Part shown: piece by piece, positions 20,427-29,150 of the stretch
How the letters are laid out: each line of letters begins with the position of its first letter
How positions within the stretch are numbered: position 1 is the first letter of the stretch
Origin: Streptomyces adelaidensis
Lineage (GTDB): Bacteria > Actinomycetota > Actinomycetes > Streptomycetales > Streptomycetaceae
Assembly (NCBI RefSeq): GCF_016598475.1
Contig: NZ_JAEMUX010000015.1
Coordinates: forward strand, 1-64,000
Direction: 5' to 3'
DNA length: 64,000 nt
Translations under genes and position numbers: made by a program
Notes under the pieces: generated by a model
Database searches by the model: none
Told to the model about the DNA's origin: nothing
The model's input: the letters and a program-made list of their open reading frames with translations, nothing else

Positions 20427-21440
20427 TCAGTGGCCTGGGGGCGCTGTGGACGCCCGAACCACCAGCTCTACGGGAATGTCCCCCTCCGCGGGTGTGCGGC
20501 CGTCCAGGACGGCCAGCAGGGCCTGCATGCCGCGCTCCCCGAAGAGTTCCGCGTCCAGTCGGACGGTGGTCAGCTCGGGGTCGAGTGCGGTGGCGAGTGC
20601 GAGGTCGTCGAGGCCTGTCACGGAGATGTCCTCCGGTACGCGTAGGCCCAGTCGGCGTGCGGCCTTGTAGGCGCCGGCGGCGAGTTTGTCGTCGTCGCAC
20701 ACCAGTGCGGTGGGTCGGGGGCCGGGCGCGGCGAGCGCGGTCTGCGTCGCGGTCAGGGCGTCGTCGATGGAGATCGGTGCGGCGGTGGTCCGCAGGGAGG
20801 TTCCCGGGATCGCTCCGAGTCGTGCCGCGAGTTCCCGGGCGCGGATGTCGAAGGTCCAGGAGGGTACGTCCGCGGCGAGGTGCAGGAAGTGGCGGTGGCC
20901 CAGTTCCAGGAGGTGTTCGGCGATCTGTCGTACGCCGTCGCGGATGTCGAGGTTGACGGTGGCGGCGCCGAGGCTGCCGTCGGGGTCGCTGTCGAGCATC
21001 ACCAGGGGGAGTTGGTCGCCCCGGATCGCGCTGAGCGCGTCGGCGGCCATGGAGGAGGCGATGACGCCGTCGAGGGCGGCCTGGGCGGAGGCGAAGGGGT
21101 CGCGGGCGGGGCCGACGCCCTGGGGGGAGGGGTAGAGGACGACGCCGAAGCCGTGTTCGGCGGCGACGCGGGCCGCGCCGGTGTAGACGCCGGCGAAGAA
21201 TTCGGTGGTGAGGGCGGGTACGACGAGGAGCACGGTGCGGGTGTGGCCGAGGCGTAGGTTGCGGGCGGCGAGGTTGGGCCGGTAGCCCAGTTCGCGGGCT
21301 GCTTCGCGTACGCGTTCGGCGGTGGTCTCGGAGACGCGGCCGCGCCATTTGTCGCCGAGGACGAGGGAGACGGCTGCCTGGGAGACGCCGGCGGCCTGGG
21401 CGACGTCACGGCTCGTGGGCCGTGTGGTACCTCGTGCCAC
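20427..21440 (-). CDS. LacI-family transcriptional regulator
   Basis: DNA-binding repressor of about 337 residues. The N-terminal helix-turn-helix is typical (TSRDVAQAAGVSQAAVSLVLGDKWRGRVSETTAERV), followed by the hinge and a periplasmic-binding-protein-like effector domain (LVVPALTTEFFAGVYTGA to the C-terminus). GTG 21440 is chosen because AAGGAG lies about ten bases upstream and residues before it are non-conserved. It is divergent from an MFS transporter gene, which it probably controls. The effector is unknown but family members usually bind sugars or purines. It interrupts the proteasome gene order without obvious functional linkage. Confidence 0.93.
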   Translation of the reverse strand: MARGTTRPTSRDVAQAAGVSQAAVSLVLGDKWRGRVSETTAERVREAARELGYRPNLAARNLRLGHTRTVLLVVPALTTEFFAGVYTGAARVAAEHGFGVVLYPSPQGVGPARDPFASAQAALDGVIASSMAADALSAIRGDQLPLVMLDSDPDGSLGAATVNLDIRDGVRQIAEHLLELGHRHFLHLAADVPSWTFDIRARELAARLGAIPGTSLRTTAAPISIDDALTATQTALAAPGPRPTALVCDDDKLAAGAYKAARRLGLRVPEDISVTGLDDLALATALDPELTTVRLDAELFGERGMQALLAVLDGRTPAEGDIPVELVVRASTAPPGH

Positions 21441-21492
21441 CGTGGGTCTGCTCCTTCGTCTCTTCGTCTGGACTGGCGGACAGCGCACATGG

Positions 21493-21519
21493 TACGTATG
21501 ACTGAGGACGTTATACGTA
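21493..21519. promoter_or_regulatory. Candidate operator between LacI regulator and MFS gene
   Basis: Inverted repeat TACGTAT (21493-21499) and ATACGTA (21513-21519), centre 13 nt. It lies in the divergent region 53 bases from the regulator start and 46 from the MFS start, and it overlaps AT-rich sequence (TTATAC) usable as a -10 box. Confidence 0.5.
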
Positions 21520-21565
21520 ACACTTCCTCCGTCGTGAGCCGACGGGAGCCGTCGAGAGGCAGGAC

Positions 21566-22825
21566 ATGGCCGCCGGATACCCGGAGATCCTCAGGGCGCG
21601 GCATGCCGCGCGTCTGCTCGCGGGCACGTTGGTGGGGCGGTTGCCGAACGCAACCGCCGCGATCGCCGTCGTGCTGTTCGTGCGTGCGGAGGGAGGTTCG
21701 TACAGCCTCGCGGGTGCGCTGGCGGCGGTGTACGGGGTCGCGAACGCGGTGGGGCAGCCGCTGCTGGGGCGGTTGGTGGATGTGTACGGGCAGCCGCGGG
21801 TGCAGTTGCCCGCCGCGCTGGTCTCGGCGCTCGGGATGACGGCGTTCGCTTTCGTGGGCCTCGATCCGCTGACGCCGGCGTATGTCTCGATGGTGGTCGC
21901 CGGGTTGTTCACGCCGCCGTTGGAGGGTGGTCTGCGGGCCTTGTGGCCGAGCGTGCTCCGCAAGGAGGAGCAGGTGCACACGGCGTACGCGATGGACGCG
22001 GTGGCGCAGGAGGTCATGTTCACGGTCGGGCCGCTGCTGGTGACGCTGTGCGTGGCGCTGTGGTCGGCTCAGGCGGCGTTGGTCGTGCTGAGCGTGATCG
22101 GGGTGCTGGGGGCTCTCTGGGTGGTCGCCTCGCCGCCTTCGCGTGCCTGGCGTTCGGCGCCGCGCGAGGCGCACTGGCTGGGTGCGCTGCGTTCGCCTGG
22201 GCTGCTGGCGCTGCTGGGCGCGTTCCTGTTCGTGGGGATCGCGCTCGGGTCGATCACGGTCGCGGCCGTGTCGTACGCGGACGGGCGCGGCGGGGACGCG
22301 GTGTACGGGTGGCTGATGGCGGGTGTCGGGTTCGGTGCGCTGGTCGGTGGTCTGGCGTACGGGGCGCGGCAGTGGGGTGGCGCGCCGGAGCGTCGACTGC
22401 AGGTGCTGGTCGGGTTGCTGGCGGTGTGTTACGTGCCGTTGACGCTGTTGCCGGGTCCGGTGGGGATGACGGCGCTGACGGCGCTCGCGGGGGTGTTCCT
22501 GGCGCCTGCTCTCGCGTGTGCGTTCGTGCTGGTGGACCGGCACGCGCCGCGGGGGACGGTGACGGAGGCGTTCTCGTGGATCGTGACGACGTTCACGGTG
22601 GGCGCGTCGGTCGGGACGGGTGTCGCGGGGCCGGTCGTGGAGTGGGGTGGGACGTGGTGGGGATTCGTGGTTCCGGGGGCCGCGGGGGCCGTGTCGTTGC
22701 TGGTTCTGCTGGCGACGGGGCGGGTACTCGCTGTTCCTTCTGAGGGTGCGGTGGTTGCGGTCTCTTCGGAAAATGATCCAAACCGTGCTGCCGAACCCCG
22801 TTTCAGCTCGGTGGATCGGGCGTAA
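21566..22825 (+). CDS. MFS transporter
   Basis: Inner-membrane secondary transporter of 419 residues with about twelve hydrophobic helices in two halves separated by a loop near 195. The family loop between helices 2 and 3 is recognisable (GVANAVGQPLLGRLVDVYGQPRV). It resembles drug or small-molecule exporters; the substrate cannot be read. The start is ATG 21566 after a purine-rich site. It is divergent from the LacI-type regulator, and its stop codon overlaps the probable -10 box of pafA. Confidence 0.88.
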   Translation: MAAGYPEILRARHAARLLAGTLVGRLPNATAAIAVVLFVRAEGGSYSLAGALAAVYGVANAVGQPLLGRLVDVYGQPRVQLPAALVSALGMTAFAFVGLDPLTPAYVSMVVAGLFTPPLEGGLRALWPSVLRKEEQVHTAYAMDAVAQEVMFTVGPLLVTLCVALWSAQAALVVLSVIGVLGALWVVASPPSRAWRSAPREAHWLGALRSPGLLALLGAFLFVGIALGSITVAAVSYADGRGGDAVYGWLMAGVGFGALVGGLAYGARQWGGAPERRLQVLVGLLAVCYVPLTLLPGPVGMTALTALAGVFLAPALACAFVLVDRHAPRGTVTEAFSWIVTTFTVGASVGTGVAGPVVEWGGTWWGFVVPGAAGAVSLLVLLATGRVLAVPSEGAVVAVSSENDPNRAAEPRFSSVDRA

Positions 22826-22834
22826 TGTTCAGTC
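22823..22834 (+). promoter_or_regulatory. Putative -10 box of pafA, implying a leaderless mRNA
   Basis: TAATGT at 22823-22828 overlaps the MFS stop codon TAA and sits 6 bases before the pafA ATG. A transcript starting about 7 bases after the hexamer would begin at the ATG. No ribosome site precedes the ATG. Confidence 0.45.
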
Positions 22835-24196
22835 ATGGACCGCCGCATTTTCGGGCTGGAGAACGAGTACGGCGTCACGTGTACGTTCAGGGGACAGCGC
22901 CGTCTGTCTCCTGACGAGGTGGCTCGGTACCTCTTCCGCCGTGTCGTGTCATGGGGCCGCAGCAGCAATGTGTTTCTGCGGAACGGGGCCCGCCTCTATC
23001 TCGACGTGGGCTCACATCCGGAATACGCGACACCCGAATGTGACAACGTGACCGAACTGGTCACTCACGACAAGGCCGGCGAGCGCATTCTCGAAGGACT
23101 GCTGGTCGATGCCGAACGCCGCCTGCACGAGGAGGGAATCGCGGGCGACGTCTACCTCTTCAAGAACAACACGGACTCGGCGGGCAACTCGTACGGTTGC
23201 CACGAGAACTATCTGGTGGCCCGGCACGGGGAGTTCTCCCGGCTCGCGGACATCCTCATTCCGTTCCTCGTCACCCGGCAGCTGCTGTGTGGTGCGGGCA
23301 AGGTGCTGCAGACCCCGCGCGGTGCGGTGTACTGCGTGAGCCAGCGCGCGGAGCACATCTGGGAGGGCGTCAGCTCGGCGACCACCCGCTCCCGGCCGAT
23401 CATCAATACCCGCGACGAGCCGCATGCGGACGCCGAGCGGTACCGCCGTCTCCACGTCATCGTGGGTGACTCGAACATGTCCGAGACGACCATGCTGCTG
23501 AAGGTCGGTGCCACCGACCTGGTGCTGCGCATGATCGAGGCGGGCACGGTCATGCGTGACCTCACTCTGGAGAACCCGATCAGGGCGATCCGCGAGGTCA
23601 GTCATGACCTCACCGGCCGTCGCAAGGTGCGGCTGGCCAGCGGCCGGGAGGCCTCCGCGCTGGAGGTGCAGCGCGAGTACTTCGAGAAGGCCGTGGACTT
23701 CGTGGAGCGCCGCGGCATCCGTACGGGCACCGTCGAGCAGGTCCTGGAGCTGTGGGGCCGCACGCTGGACGCGATCGAGGCCGAGGACCTCGACCGGATC
23801 GGTACCGAAATCGACTGGGTGATGAAGTACAAGCTCATCGAGCGGTACCGGGCCAAGCACAACATGACGATGTCGCATCCGCGGGTTGCGCAGATAGACC
23901 TCGCGTATCACGACATCCACCGCCGTCGTGGTCTGTACTACCTCCTGGAGAGGAAAGGCCAAGCCACCCGCATCTGTAATGACTTGAAGATCTTCGAGGG
24001 CAAGTCGGTTCCGCCGCAGACGACTCGGGCGCGGCTGCGCGGTGACTTCATCCGGCGTGCACAGGAACAGCGTCGTGATTTCACGGTCGACTGGGTGCAT
24101 CTGAAGCTCAACGACCAGGCACAACGCACGGTGTTGTGCAAGGACCCGTTCCGTTCCGTCGACGACCGGGTGGAGAAGCTGATCGCGGGAATGTGA
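22835..24196 (+). CDS. pafA: Pup-protein ligase PafA
   Basis: Uses ATP to phosphorylate the C-terminal glutamate of deamidated Pup and joins it to a substrate lysine by an isopeptide bond; 453 residues. It is homologous to Dop: [20 protein letters not shown] at the N-terminus, [37 protein letters not shown] and [31 protein letters not shown]. It lacks the extra Dop loop. ATG 22835 is certain from conservation although there is no ribosome site. It is separated from prcBA by the LacI/MFS pair. Confidence 0.97.
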   Translation: MDRRIFGLENEYGVTCTFRGQRRLSPDEVARYLFRRVVSWGRSSNVFLRNGARLYLDVGSHPEYATPECDNVTELVTHDKAGERILEGLLVDAERRLHEEGIAGDVYLFKNNTDSAGNSYGCHENYLVARHGEFSRLADILIPFLVTRQLLCGAGKVLQTPRGAVYCVSQRAEHIWEGVSSATTRSRPIINTRDEPHADAERYRRLHVIVGDSNMSETTMLLKVGATDLVLRMIEAGTVMRDLTLENPIRAIREVSHDLTGRRKVRLASGREASALEVQREYFEKAVDFVERRGIRTGTVEQVLELWGRTLDAIEAEDLDRIGTEIDWVMKYKLIERYRAKHNMTMSHPRVAQIDLAYHDIHRRRGLYYLLERKGQATRICNDLKIFEGKSVPPQTTRARLRGDFIRRAQEQRRDFTVDWVHLKLNDQAQRTVLCKDPFRSVDDRVEKLIAGM

Positions 24197-24234
24197 GCAG
24201 CGAGGTTTCGGGAGCGATTCCGGAACGCAACGCG

Positions 24235-24263
24235 GGGCGCCGTACGTTTGCCGTACGGCGCCC
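24235..24263 (+). terminator. Terminator after pafA
   Basis: 12-bp perfect stem GGGCGCCGTACG (24235-24246) and CGTACGGCGCCC (24252-24263), 5-nt loop, then TTCTC. Confidence 0.85.
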
Positions 24264-24326
24264 TTCTCACGCCGTAGAGTTGCGCGCACGCCATCCGACA
24301 AGATCGACCGATACGAGGCCTTCACC

Positions 24327-25319
24327 GTGCGCCGACGTTCCCTCCTCATCGCTGTTCCCGCTGGACTGGTCACGCTCGCCGCCTGTGGTGACGGTGAGTC
24401 CGACTCGGCCAAGGCGAGCAGCAGTCCGTCCGCGTCGGCGAGCGCGGCGAAGCCGCCGAAGATCGTGGATGGTCCGCTGCCCGCGATCACGGACGGTGCG
24501 AAGTTCGACGAGAAGCCGACCGTGGCGAAGGGCAGTGGTGATCCGTCGGAGGATCTGGCGGTGAAGACGGTCATCGCGGGCACGGGGCGGACGGTCGCGG
24601 AGGGTGACTACATCCAGGCGAACTACCTGGGTCAGGTCTGGGCCACCGCCAAGGTGTTCGACAACTCCTATGACCGTAAGACGCCGCTGGTCATCCAGTT
24701 GACGCCGCAGGGCATCATCGACGGCTGGCGGTACGGTCTGGCGGGCAAGAAGGCCGGCAGCCGGGTCGAGATGGCTGTGCCGCCGACCTGGGGTTACGGC
24801 ACCGAGGGCAATGCCTCGGCGGGTATCAAGGGCACCGACACGCTGGTCTTCGTCGTGGATGTGCAGGACACGTTCAACGCCAAGAGTTCCGCGAAGGGCA
24901 CGAAGGTCGCGCAGGACAATGTGGATCTGCCGAAGGTGAGCACCAACACCGACGGCAAGGCGCCCACGATCGAGGTGCCGAAGGTCGACCCGCCGACGAA
25001 GCTCGTGGCGAACTACATCATCGAGGGTGACGGCGCCGTGGTCGGTGCGGAGGACAGCCTTCTGGTGCAGTACAGGGGTGTGCTGTGGGACACGGGCAAG
25101 GAGTTCGACTCCTCGTACAGCCGGGAGGCGTTGAGCTCGTTCGGGCTGCAGCAGGTAGTCAAGGGCTGGTCGCAGGGTATGACCGGCAAGAAGGTGGGCA
25201 GTCGCCTTCTCATCGTGATCCCGCCGAAGCTGGGTTACGGGGACACGCCGCCGAGTGGCAGTGACATCAAGAAGGATTCCGTGATGGTGTTCACGGTGGA
25301 CATCCTCGCGAAGATGTAG
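24327..25319 (+). CDS. Lipoprotein with two FKBP-type prolyl isomerase domains
   Basis: Extracytoplasmic peptidyl-prolyl cis-trans isomerase, 330 residues. The signal peptide ends in lipobox LAAC (Cys19). After a Ser/Ala linker come two FKBP domains (about 75-180 and 225-330), each with the family end-motif FVVDVQD or FTVDIL and the loop GWRYGLAGKKAGSR or GWSQGMTGKKVGSR. Expected role: folding of exported proteins, fitting the nearby tat genes. The start is GTG 24327. It is probably co-transcribed with the single-domain FKBP that follows 61 bases later. Confidence 0.93.
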   Translation: MRRRSLLIAVPAGLVTLAACGDGESDSAKASSSPSASASAAKPPKIVDGPLPAITDGAKFDEKPTVAKGSGDPSEDLAVKTVIAGTGRTVAEGDYIQANYLGQVWATAKVFDNSYDRKTPLVIQLTPQGIIDGWRYGLAGKKAGSRVEMAVPPTWGYGTEGNASAGIKGTDTLVFVVDVQDTFNAKSSAKGTKVAQDNVDLPKVSTNTDGKAPTIEVPKVDPPTKLVANYIIEGDGAVVGAEDSLLVQYRGVLWDTGKEFDSSYSREALSSFGLQQVVKGWSQGMTGKKVGSRLLIVIPPKLGYGDTPPSGSDIKKDSVMVFTVDILAKM

Positions 25320-25380
25320 CACCCGGGATGCGAGACTGTCCGGCGTTGCCCCGTACATACACAAGCAGGAGCCTGAAGAC

Positions 25381-25752
25381 GTGAGCATTGAGAAGCCCGA
25401 GATCGACTTCCCCGGTGGCGAGCCCCCGGCGGACCTTGAGATCAAGGACATCTGGGTGGGTGACGGTGCGGAGGCCAAGGCGGGTGACACCGTCCTGGTG
25501 CACTACGTGGGCGTGGCCTTCTCCACCGGTGAGGAGTTCGACGCGTCCTGGAACCGGGGTACGCCGCTGGAGTTCCGGCTCGGTGTCGGCCAGGTCATCG
25601 CCGGCTGGGACCAGGGCGTGCAGGGCATGAAGGTCGGTGGCCGTCGTCAGCTGGTCATTCCGGCGCACCTCGCGTACGGCGACCGCGGTGCCGGTGGCCG
25701 TATCGGTCCCGGCGAGACGCTGATCTTCGTCTGCGACCTGGTGAAGGTCTGA
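25381..25752 (+). CDS. FKBP-type peptidyl-prolyl cis-trans isomerase
   Basis: Cytosolic prolyl isomerase of 123 residues, a single FKBP domain of normal length. Family residues are visible: VHYVGVAFSTGEEFDASWNRG, VIAGWDQGVQGMKVGGRRQLVIP and AYGDRGAGGRIGPGETLIFVCDL, including the hydrophobic pocket tryptophan. The start is GTG 25381; AGGAG lies about 10 bases upstream. No signal peptide. It is paired with the lipoprotein homologue upstream. Confidence 0.95.
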   Translation: MSIEKPEIDFPGGEPPADLEIKDIWVGDGAEAKAGDTVLVHYVGVAFSTGEEFDASWNRGTPLEFRLGVGQVIAGWDQGVQGMKVGGRRQLVIPAHLAYGDRGAGGRIGPGETLIFVCDLVKV

Positions 25753-25877
25753 TCGACGGGTGGGGTCCGACCGGCCGGAGTGAAGTCTGATCGTCGTATC
25801 GGCTGTCTGTCCGGGTGATCGATCCGCTTGATCGTCGTTCCATGTGGGTCCGGGATCAGACCGGACCTGATCGGCTG

Positions 25878-25905
25878 GGGTCCATGCCTGTTCGGGCATG
25901 GACCC
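25878..25905 (+). terminator. Terminator after the FKBP genes
   Basis: 11-bp perfect stem GGGTCCATGCC (25878-25888) and GGCATGGACCC (25895-25905), followed by TCGGCTTTT. Confidence 0.9.
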
Positions 25906-25974
25906 TCGGCTTTTGCCGCGACGCTTCGTAGCGGTACGGTCATCCGGCAGAAGCACCCAGAGGGAAGGGCGTCG

Positions 25975-26928
25975 ATGGCCATTGCCAAGGCCGAGCGGTT
26001 GATGAACCTGGCGCTGTGTCTGCTGGGGACGCGCCGGCCGCTCAGCAAGCGGGAATTGCGAGGGTCCATCGAGGCCTATCTCGAAGCGGGGACCGACGAC
26101 TCCTTCAACCGCATGTTCGAGCGCGACAAGGACGATCTGCGCGAACTCGGCCTGGTCATCGAGACGGTGGAGAACCTCGACGGCGAGGTCGGCTATCTGG
26201 CCCGCCGCGACAGCAACAGCCTCCCGCCCATCACCCTGGACGCCGAGGAGGCCGCGGCCCTCGGTCTCGCCGCGAAGGTCTGGCAGCAGGCGCGTCTCGC
26301 CGGTGCCGCGAGTGGCGCCCTGCAGAAGCTGCGCGCGGCCGGGCTGCCCGAGGACGTCGACCCGTACGAGGCGCACGGCGCCCTGGAGCCGCGCATCCCG
26401 GTCCATGAGGCCGCGTTCGAGCCGTTGATGCTGGCCTGTCGTGACCGCCGTCCGGTCGTGTTCGAGTACCGCAAGGCCACCGCCGCCCGCCCCGAGACCC
26501 GGCAGGTGGAGCCGTGGGCCCTGGAGTGCTGGCGGGGCCACTGGTATCTCGCCGGCTGGGACCGCGACCGGGGTGCCGAGCGGGTCTTCCGGCTCTCCCG
26601 GATCACCGGCAAGGTCCGCAGCCGGGGCAGCGCCTTCACCGTCGAGGTCCCGGACGTCGTCACCGTGCGGGAGACGGTCGCGAGCTGGGCGGGCGAGAGA
26701 GCCGACCGCTCCGCGCTGATCCGACTGCGTGGGGGCGCCGGTTACCCGCTGCGGGCGAAGGCCTCGGCCGTACGGGAACTCGGGGACGGCTGGGACGAGT
26801 TGGAGATTCCGTACGGGCACGGTCTGGATGCCTGGCTGGTGGAGTTCGGGCCCGACGTGGTGGTCCTGGAGCCCGCCGAGCTGCGGGCCGATGTGGTGGA
26901 CCGGCTGCGTGCCGTGGCCAAGGGTTGA
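25975..26928 (+). CDS. pafB: PafB, WYL-domain transcriptional activator of the DNA-damage response
   Basis: With PafC, activates RecA-independent DNA-repair promoters in actinobacteria; 317 residues. It has an N-terminal winged helix (about 1-65, AERLMNLALCLLGTRRPLSKRELRGS), a middle region and a WYL domain around 150-230 (PLMLACRDRRPVVFEYRK, WALECWRGHWYLAGWD, VFRLSRI), followed by the C-terminal WCX extension. ATG 25975 follows AGGGAAGGG. The pafC start is 15 bases downstream, so the two are co-transcribed. Although located among Pup genes, the pair regulates repair genes rather than pupylation. Confidence 0.95.
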   Translation: MAIAKAERLMNLALCLLGTRRPLSKRELRGSIEAYLEAGTDDSFNRMFERDKDDLRELGLVIETVENLDGEVGYLARRDSNSLPPITLDAEEAAALGLAAKVWQQARLAGAASGALQKLRAAGLPEDVDPYEAHGALEPRIPVHEAAFEPLMLACRDRRPVVFEYRKATAARPETRQVEPWALECWRGHWYLAGWDRDRGAERVFRLSRITGKVRSRGSAFTVEVPDVVTVRETVASWAGERADRSALIRLRGGAGYPLRAKASAVRELGDGWDELEIPYGHGLDAWLVEFGPDVVVLEPAELRADVVDRLRAVAKG

Positions 26929-26943
26929 GGGGGACGTAAGAAC

Positions 26944-28023
26944 GTGGTGGGAAAACCGGCCCGGCCGGGGAACGCCATCGACCAGACCCGGCGGATGCTC
27001 TCCCTCGTGACGTATCTGCGGGAGCGCCCCGGCGCCCGGATCGAGGACGTCGCGCGTGCGTTCGGGATCACCGAGGACGAGCTGGTCTCGGATCTCGATG
27101 TGCTGCCCATGTGCGGGACCAGCTTCCGCGGCGGTGATCTGCTCGACATCGACACCGACGGTGAGCGGATCTGGTGGCACAACCCGGCCGCCCTCGGCGC
27201 GGAGGCCGCCGAGCCGCTGCGGCTGGCGGCCGACGAGGCCACCGCTCTGCTGGTGGCCGCCCGCGCCGTGACCACCCTGCCCGGGCTGCGCGAGAGCGAC
27301 CGGCAGGCCCTGCTGCGGGCCACCGCGAAGGTCGAGACGGCGGCCGGGGAGGCGGCGGGCGCCAGCTCGCGGCTGTCGGTCACCTTCGAGGCCGAGGGCG
27401 GTGTCTTCGCGGACGTCGACCGGGCCATCTCGGAGCGCCGGCGGCTGTGGATCCGCTACTACTCGCCCGCCCGCGACGAGCTCACCGAACGCGAGATCGA
27501 CCCGATTCGGCTGGTCAGCGTCGGTCACACCTACGTCGAGGCCTGGTGCCGCCGCTCGGAGGCCCGCCGCACGTTCCGGCTCGACCGGGTCGCCGAGATC
27601 AAGATTCTCGACGAGCCGTCCGCGCCGCCCGAGATCGAGTTGCGGGACCTGTCCCAGGCTCTGGTGCAGCCCGCCGCCGAGGACCCCGAGGTCGTCGTGG
27701 AGGTCGGCCCCGGCGGGCGCTGGGTCGCCGAGTACTACCCGCACGACAGCGCGGAGGAGCTGCCGGACGGCGGTCTGCGCATCAGCCTGCGCACCCCCGA
27801 CCCCGCCTCGCTGAGGCGGCTCGCGCTGCGGCTCGGGCGGGACGGCCGGATCGTCTCGCCGCAGGACCTCGCCGCCGCCGCCCGCCGAGCGGCCCGCGAG
27901 GCACTGGAGGCCTACGACGAGGTCGCGACGGGTACGACGACGGTGACGGGCGCGACGACGGCGAACGACCGGAGCGGCCGGGACGATCGGAGCGGCCGGG
28001 ACAGGGAGAAGCGAGGGCTGTGA
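26944..28023 (+). CDS. pafC: PafC, WYL-domain partner of PafB
   Basis: Second subunit of the PafBC activator, 359 residues. It has an N-terminal helix-turn-helix (about 10-60, TRRMLSLVTYLRERPGARIEDVARAFGITEDELVSDL), a WYL domain (about 155-225, ISERRRLWIRYYSPARDELTEREIDPIRLVSVGHTYVEAWCRRSEARRTFRLDRV in part) and a WCX domain. The last 40 residues are a low-complexity Thr/Asp/Arg tail with a direct repeat (DRSGRD twice), not part of the core fold. The start is GTG 26944. Its stop overlaps the next gene by GTGA. Confidence 0.95.
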   Translation: MVGKPARPGNAIDQTRRMLSLVTYLRERPGARIEDVARAFGITEDELVSDLDVLPMCGTSFRGGDLLDIDTDGERIWWHNPAALGAEAAEPLRLAADEATALLVAARAVTTLPGLRESDRQALLRATAKVETAAGEAAGASSRLSVTFEAEGGVFADVDRAISERRRLWIRYYSPARDELTEREIDPIRLVSVGHTYVEAWCRRSEARRTFRLDRVAEIKILDEPSAPPEIELRDLSQALVQPAAEDPEVVVEVGPGGRWVAEYYPHDSAEELPDGGLRISLRTPDPASLRRLALRLGRDGRIVSPQDLAAAARRAAREALEAYDEVATGTTTVTGATTANDRSGRDDRSGRDREKRGL

Positions 28024-28349
28024 GCGGCGGGTCGATTGTGTCCGGTGTGACGTCCGGCGTGAAGTCCGGGGTGCAGGAGATTCAGGAGATGACCGTGGCG
28101 GCCGCCTTCGGGGGCATGAAGCGGGCGGTCGACGTGGTGTTCAGGGTCGGCTGCCCGGACTGCCGTGCCCATGTCGAGCTGGGTGCGAACGCACTGCGGC
28201 TGGCCATCGGAGCGACCAGCAAGACCACCTTCTACTCCTTCACCTGCCCCGAGTGCGGAGTCGCCGTCCGTAAGCCGGCCGGCGAGCGGATCGTCGAGCT
28301 GCTGACCGGCGGCGGGGTCCGGACGCTGCGGCTGCACTCGGCGAGCTAG
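28020..28349 (+). CDS. Small zinc-ribbon-like hypothetical protein
   Basis: Unrecognised protein of 109 residues with two CxxC-type pairs (GCPDCRAHV and TCPECGVAV), spaced like a zinc ribbon, and a short amphipathic N-terminus. It overlaps the pafC stop (GTGA), suggesting translational coupling. An alternative start at ATG 28089, with GGAGA eight bases before it, would give an 86-residue form that still has both cysteine pairs. The stretch before 28089 has coding-like third positions. It could be a nucleic-acid or metal-binding accessory of PafBC; this is inference from position only. Confidence 0.75.
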   Translation: MSGGSIVSGVTSGVKSGVQEIQEMTVAAAFGGMKRAVDVVFRVGCPDCRAHVELGANALRLAIGATSKTTFYSFTCPECGVAVRKPAGERIVELLTGGGVRTLRLHSAS

Positions 28350-28359
28350 GGTCGTCGCC

Positions 28360-28554
28360 ATGTTCTGGCCGATGTTCGCTGTAGCTATGGGTTTTCTGGG
28401 GTTGGTCGTGCTCGGGGTGCTCGCCGTGCGGGTTTTCGTGGAGGCTCAGCGGTTGGGTCGGCAGGTCACGGACTCGGCCCGGCGCATCAATCGGGCGGCG
28501 GAGGACCTGGAGCGGGCGACCGCGAGCGCGGCCCGCTCTGTGGACGCTCTGTGA
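28360..28554 (+). CDS. Small single-helix membrane protein
   Basis: 64 residues: one transmembrane helix (about 4-27, FAVAMGFLGLVVLGVLAVRVF) followed by a charged amphipathic helix (RLGRQVTDSARRINRAAEDLERATASAARSVDAL). This layout resembles small YtxH/TatA-like membrane proteins. It lies 10 bases after the zinc-ribbon gene and 259 before tatA. No function is recognised. Confidence 0.7.
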   Translation: MFWPMFAVAMGFLGLVVLGVLAVRVFVEAQRLGRQVTDSARRINRAAEDLERATASAARSVDAL

Positions 28555-28747
28555 CTTTAGGTCGAGGCCGCTGTGAGTTGCCCGCCGAGTGCGTTTTGCG
28601 CCACTTCGCCCTGTCACTTTCTCACCTTCGGCAGGTACGCTGCGTGTCGCGGCCCGGAGAACGAGGCCCGAGTCGCGAATCGGGAGTGCGCCCAGGGATT
28701 GCCTAGCGTTCACCCCTGAGAGTTACGATCGCTGCCAGGACGATCGT

Positions 28748-28773
28748 TCGGACACCTGTCCGACCGGTCGGAC
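28748..28773 (+). promoter_or_regulatory. Overlapping palindromes upstream of tatA
   Basis: TCGGACA-CC-TGTCCGA (28748-28763) overlaps the perfect 16-bp palindrome GTCCGACCGGTCGGAC (28758-28773). The middle half-site TGTCCGA can pair with either neighbour. The set lies 40 bases before the tatA start; it could be a multi-site operator or two exclusive RNA hairpins. Confidence 0.6.
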
Positions 28774-28812
28774 GGCTCCCACCCGCCGCCTCGGTGAAGA
28801 AGGTAGACAGCT

Positions 28813-29100
28813 ATGGGTAGGCTCGGCCCCACCGAGATCATTCTGATCCTCGTCGTCATCATCCTGCTCTTCGGCGCGAAGAAGCTTCCGGACATGGCGC
28901 GCTCGCTCGGCAAGTCCGCTCGCATCCTCAAGAGCGAGGCCAAGGCCATGAAGTCCGACGGCCAGGACGACACCACCGCGGCTGCCGCGCCTCCGCACCC
29001 GAACGCCGAGGCCCCGGCGCAGCGCACCATCCAGGCCGCCCCCGGTGACGTGACCAGCTCCCGTCCGGTCGCCGAGCCGACGGACACGACCAAGCGCTGA
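28813..29100 (+). CDS. tatA: Twin-arginine translocase subunit TatA
   Basis: Forms the size-variable pore of the Tat system that exports folded proteins; 95 residues. A short N-terminal transmembrane helix (about 6-21, PTEIILILVVIILLF) is followed by the conserved GAKKLPDMARSLGKSARILKSEAKAM amphipathic helix and an acidic, disordered tail. GAAGG lies before ATG 28813. tatC begins 50 bases later. Confidence 0.96.
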   Translation: MGRLGPTEIILILVVIILLFGAKKLPDMARSLGKSARILKSEAKAMKSDGQDDTTAAAAPPHPNAEAPAQRTIQAAPGDVTSSRPVAEPTDTTKR

Positions 29101-29150
29101 CGCAAGGCCGGACAAGACTTCCGGCCTGCCGCACGAGATGAGGACGTGGG

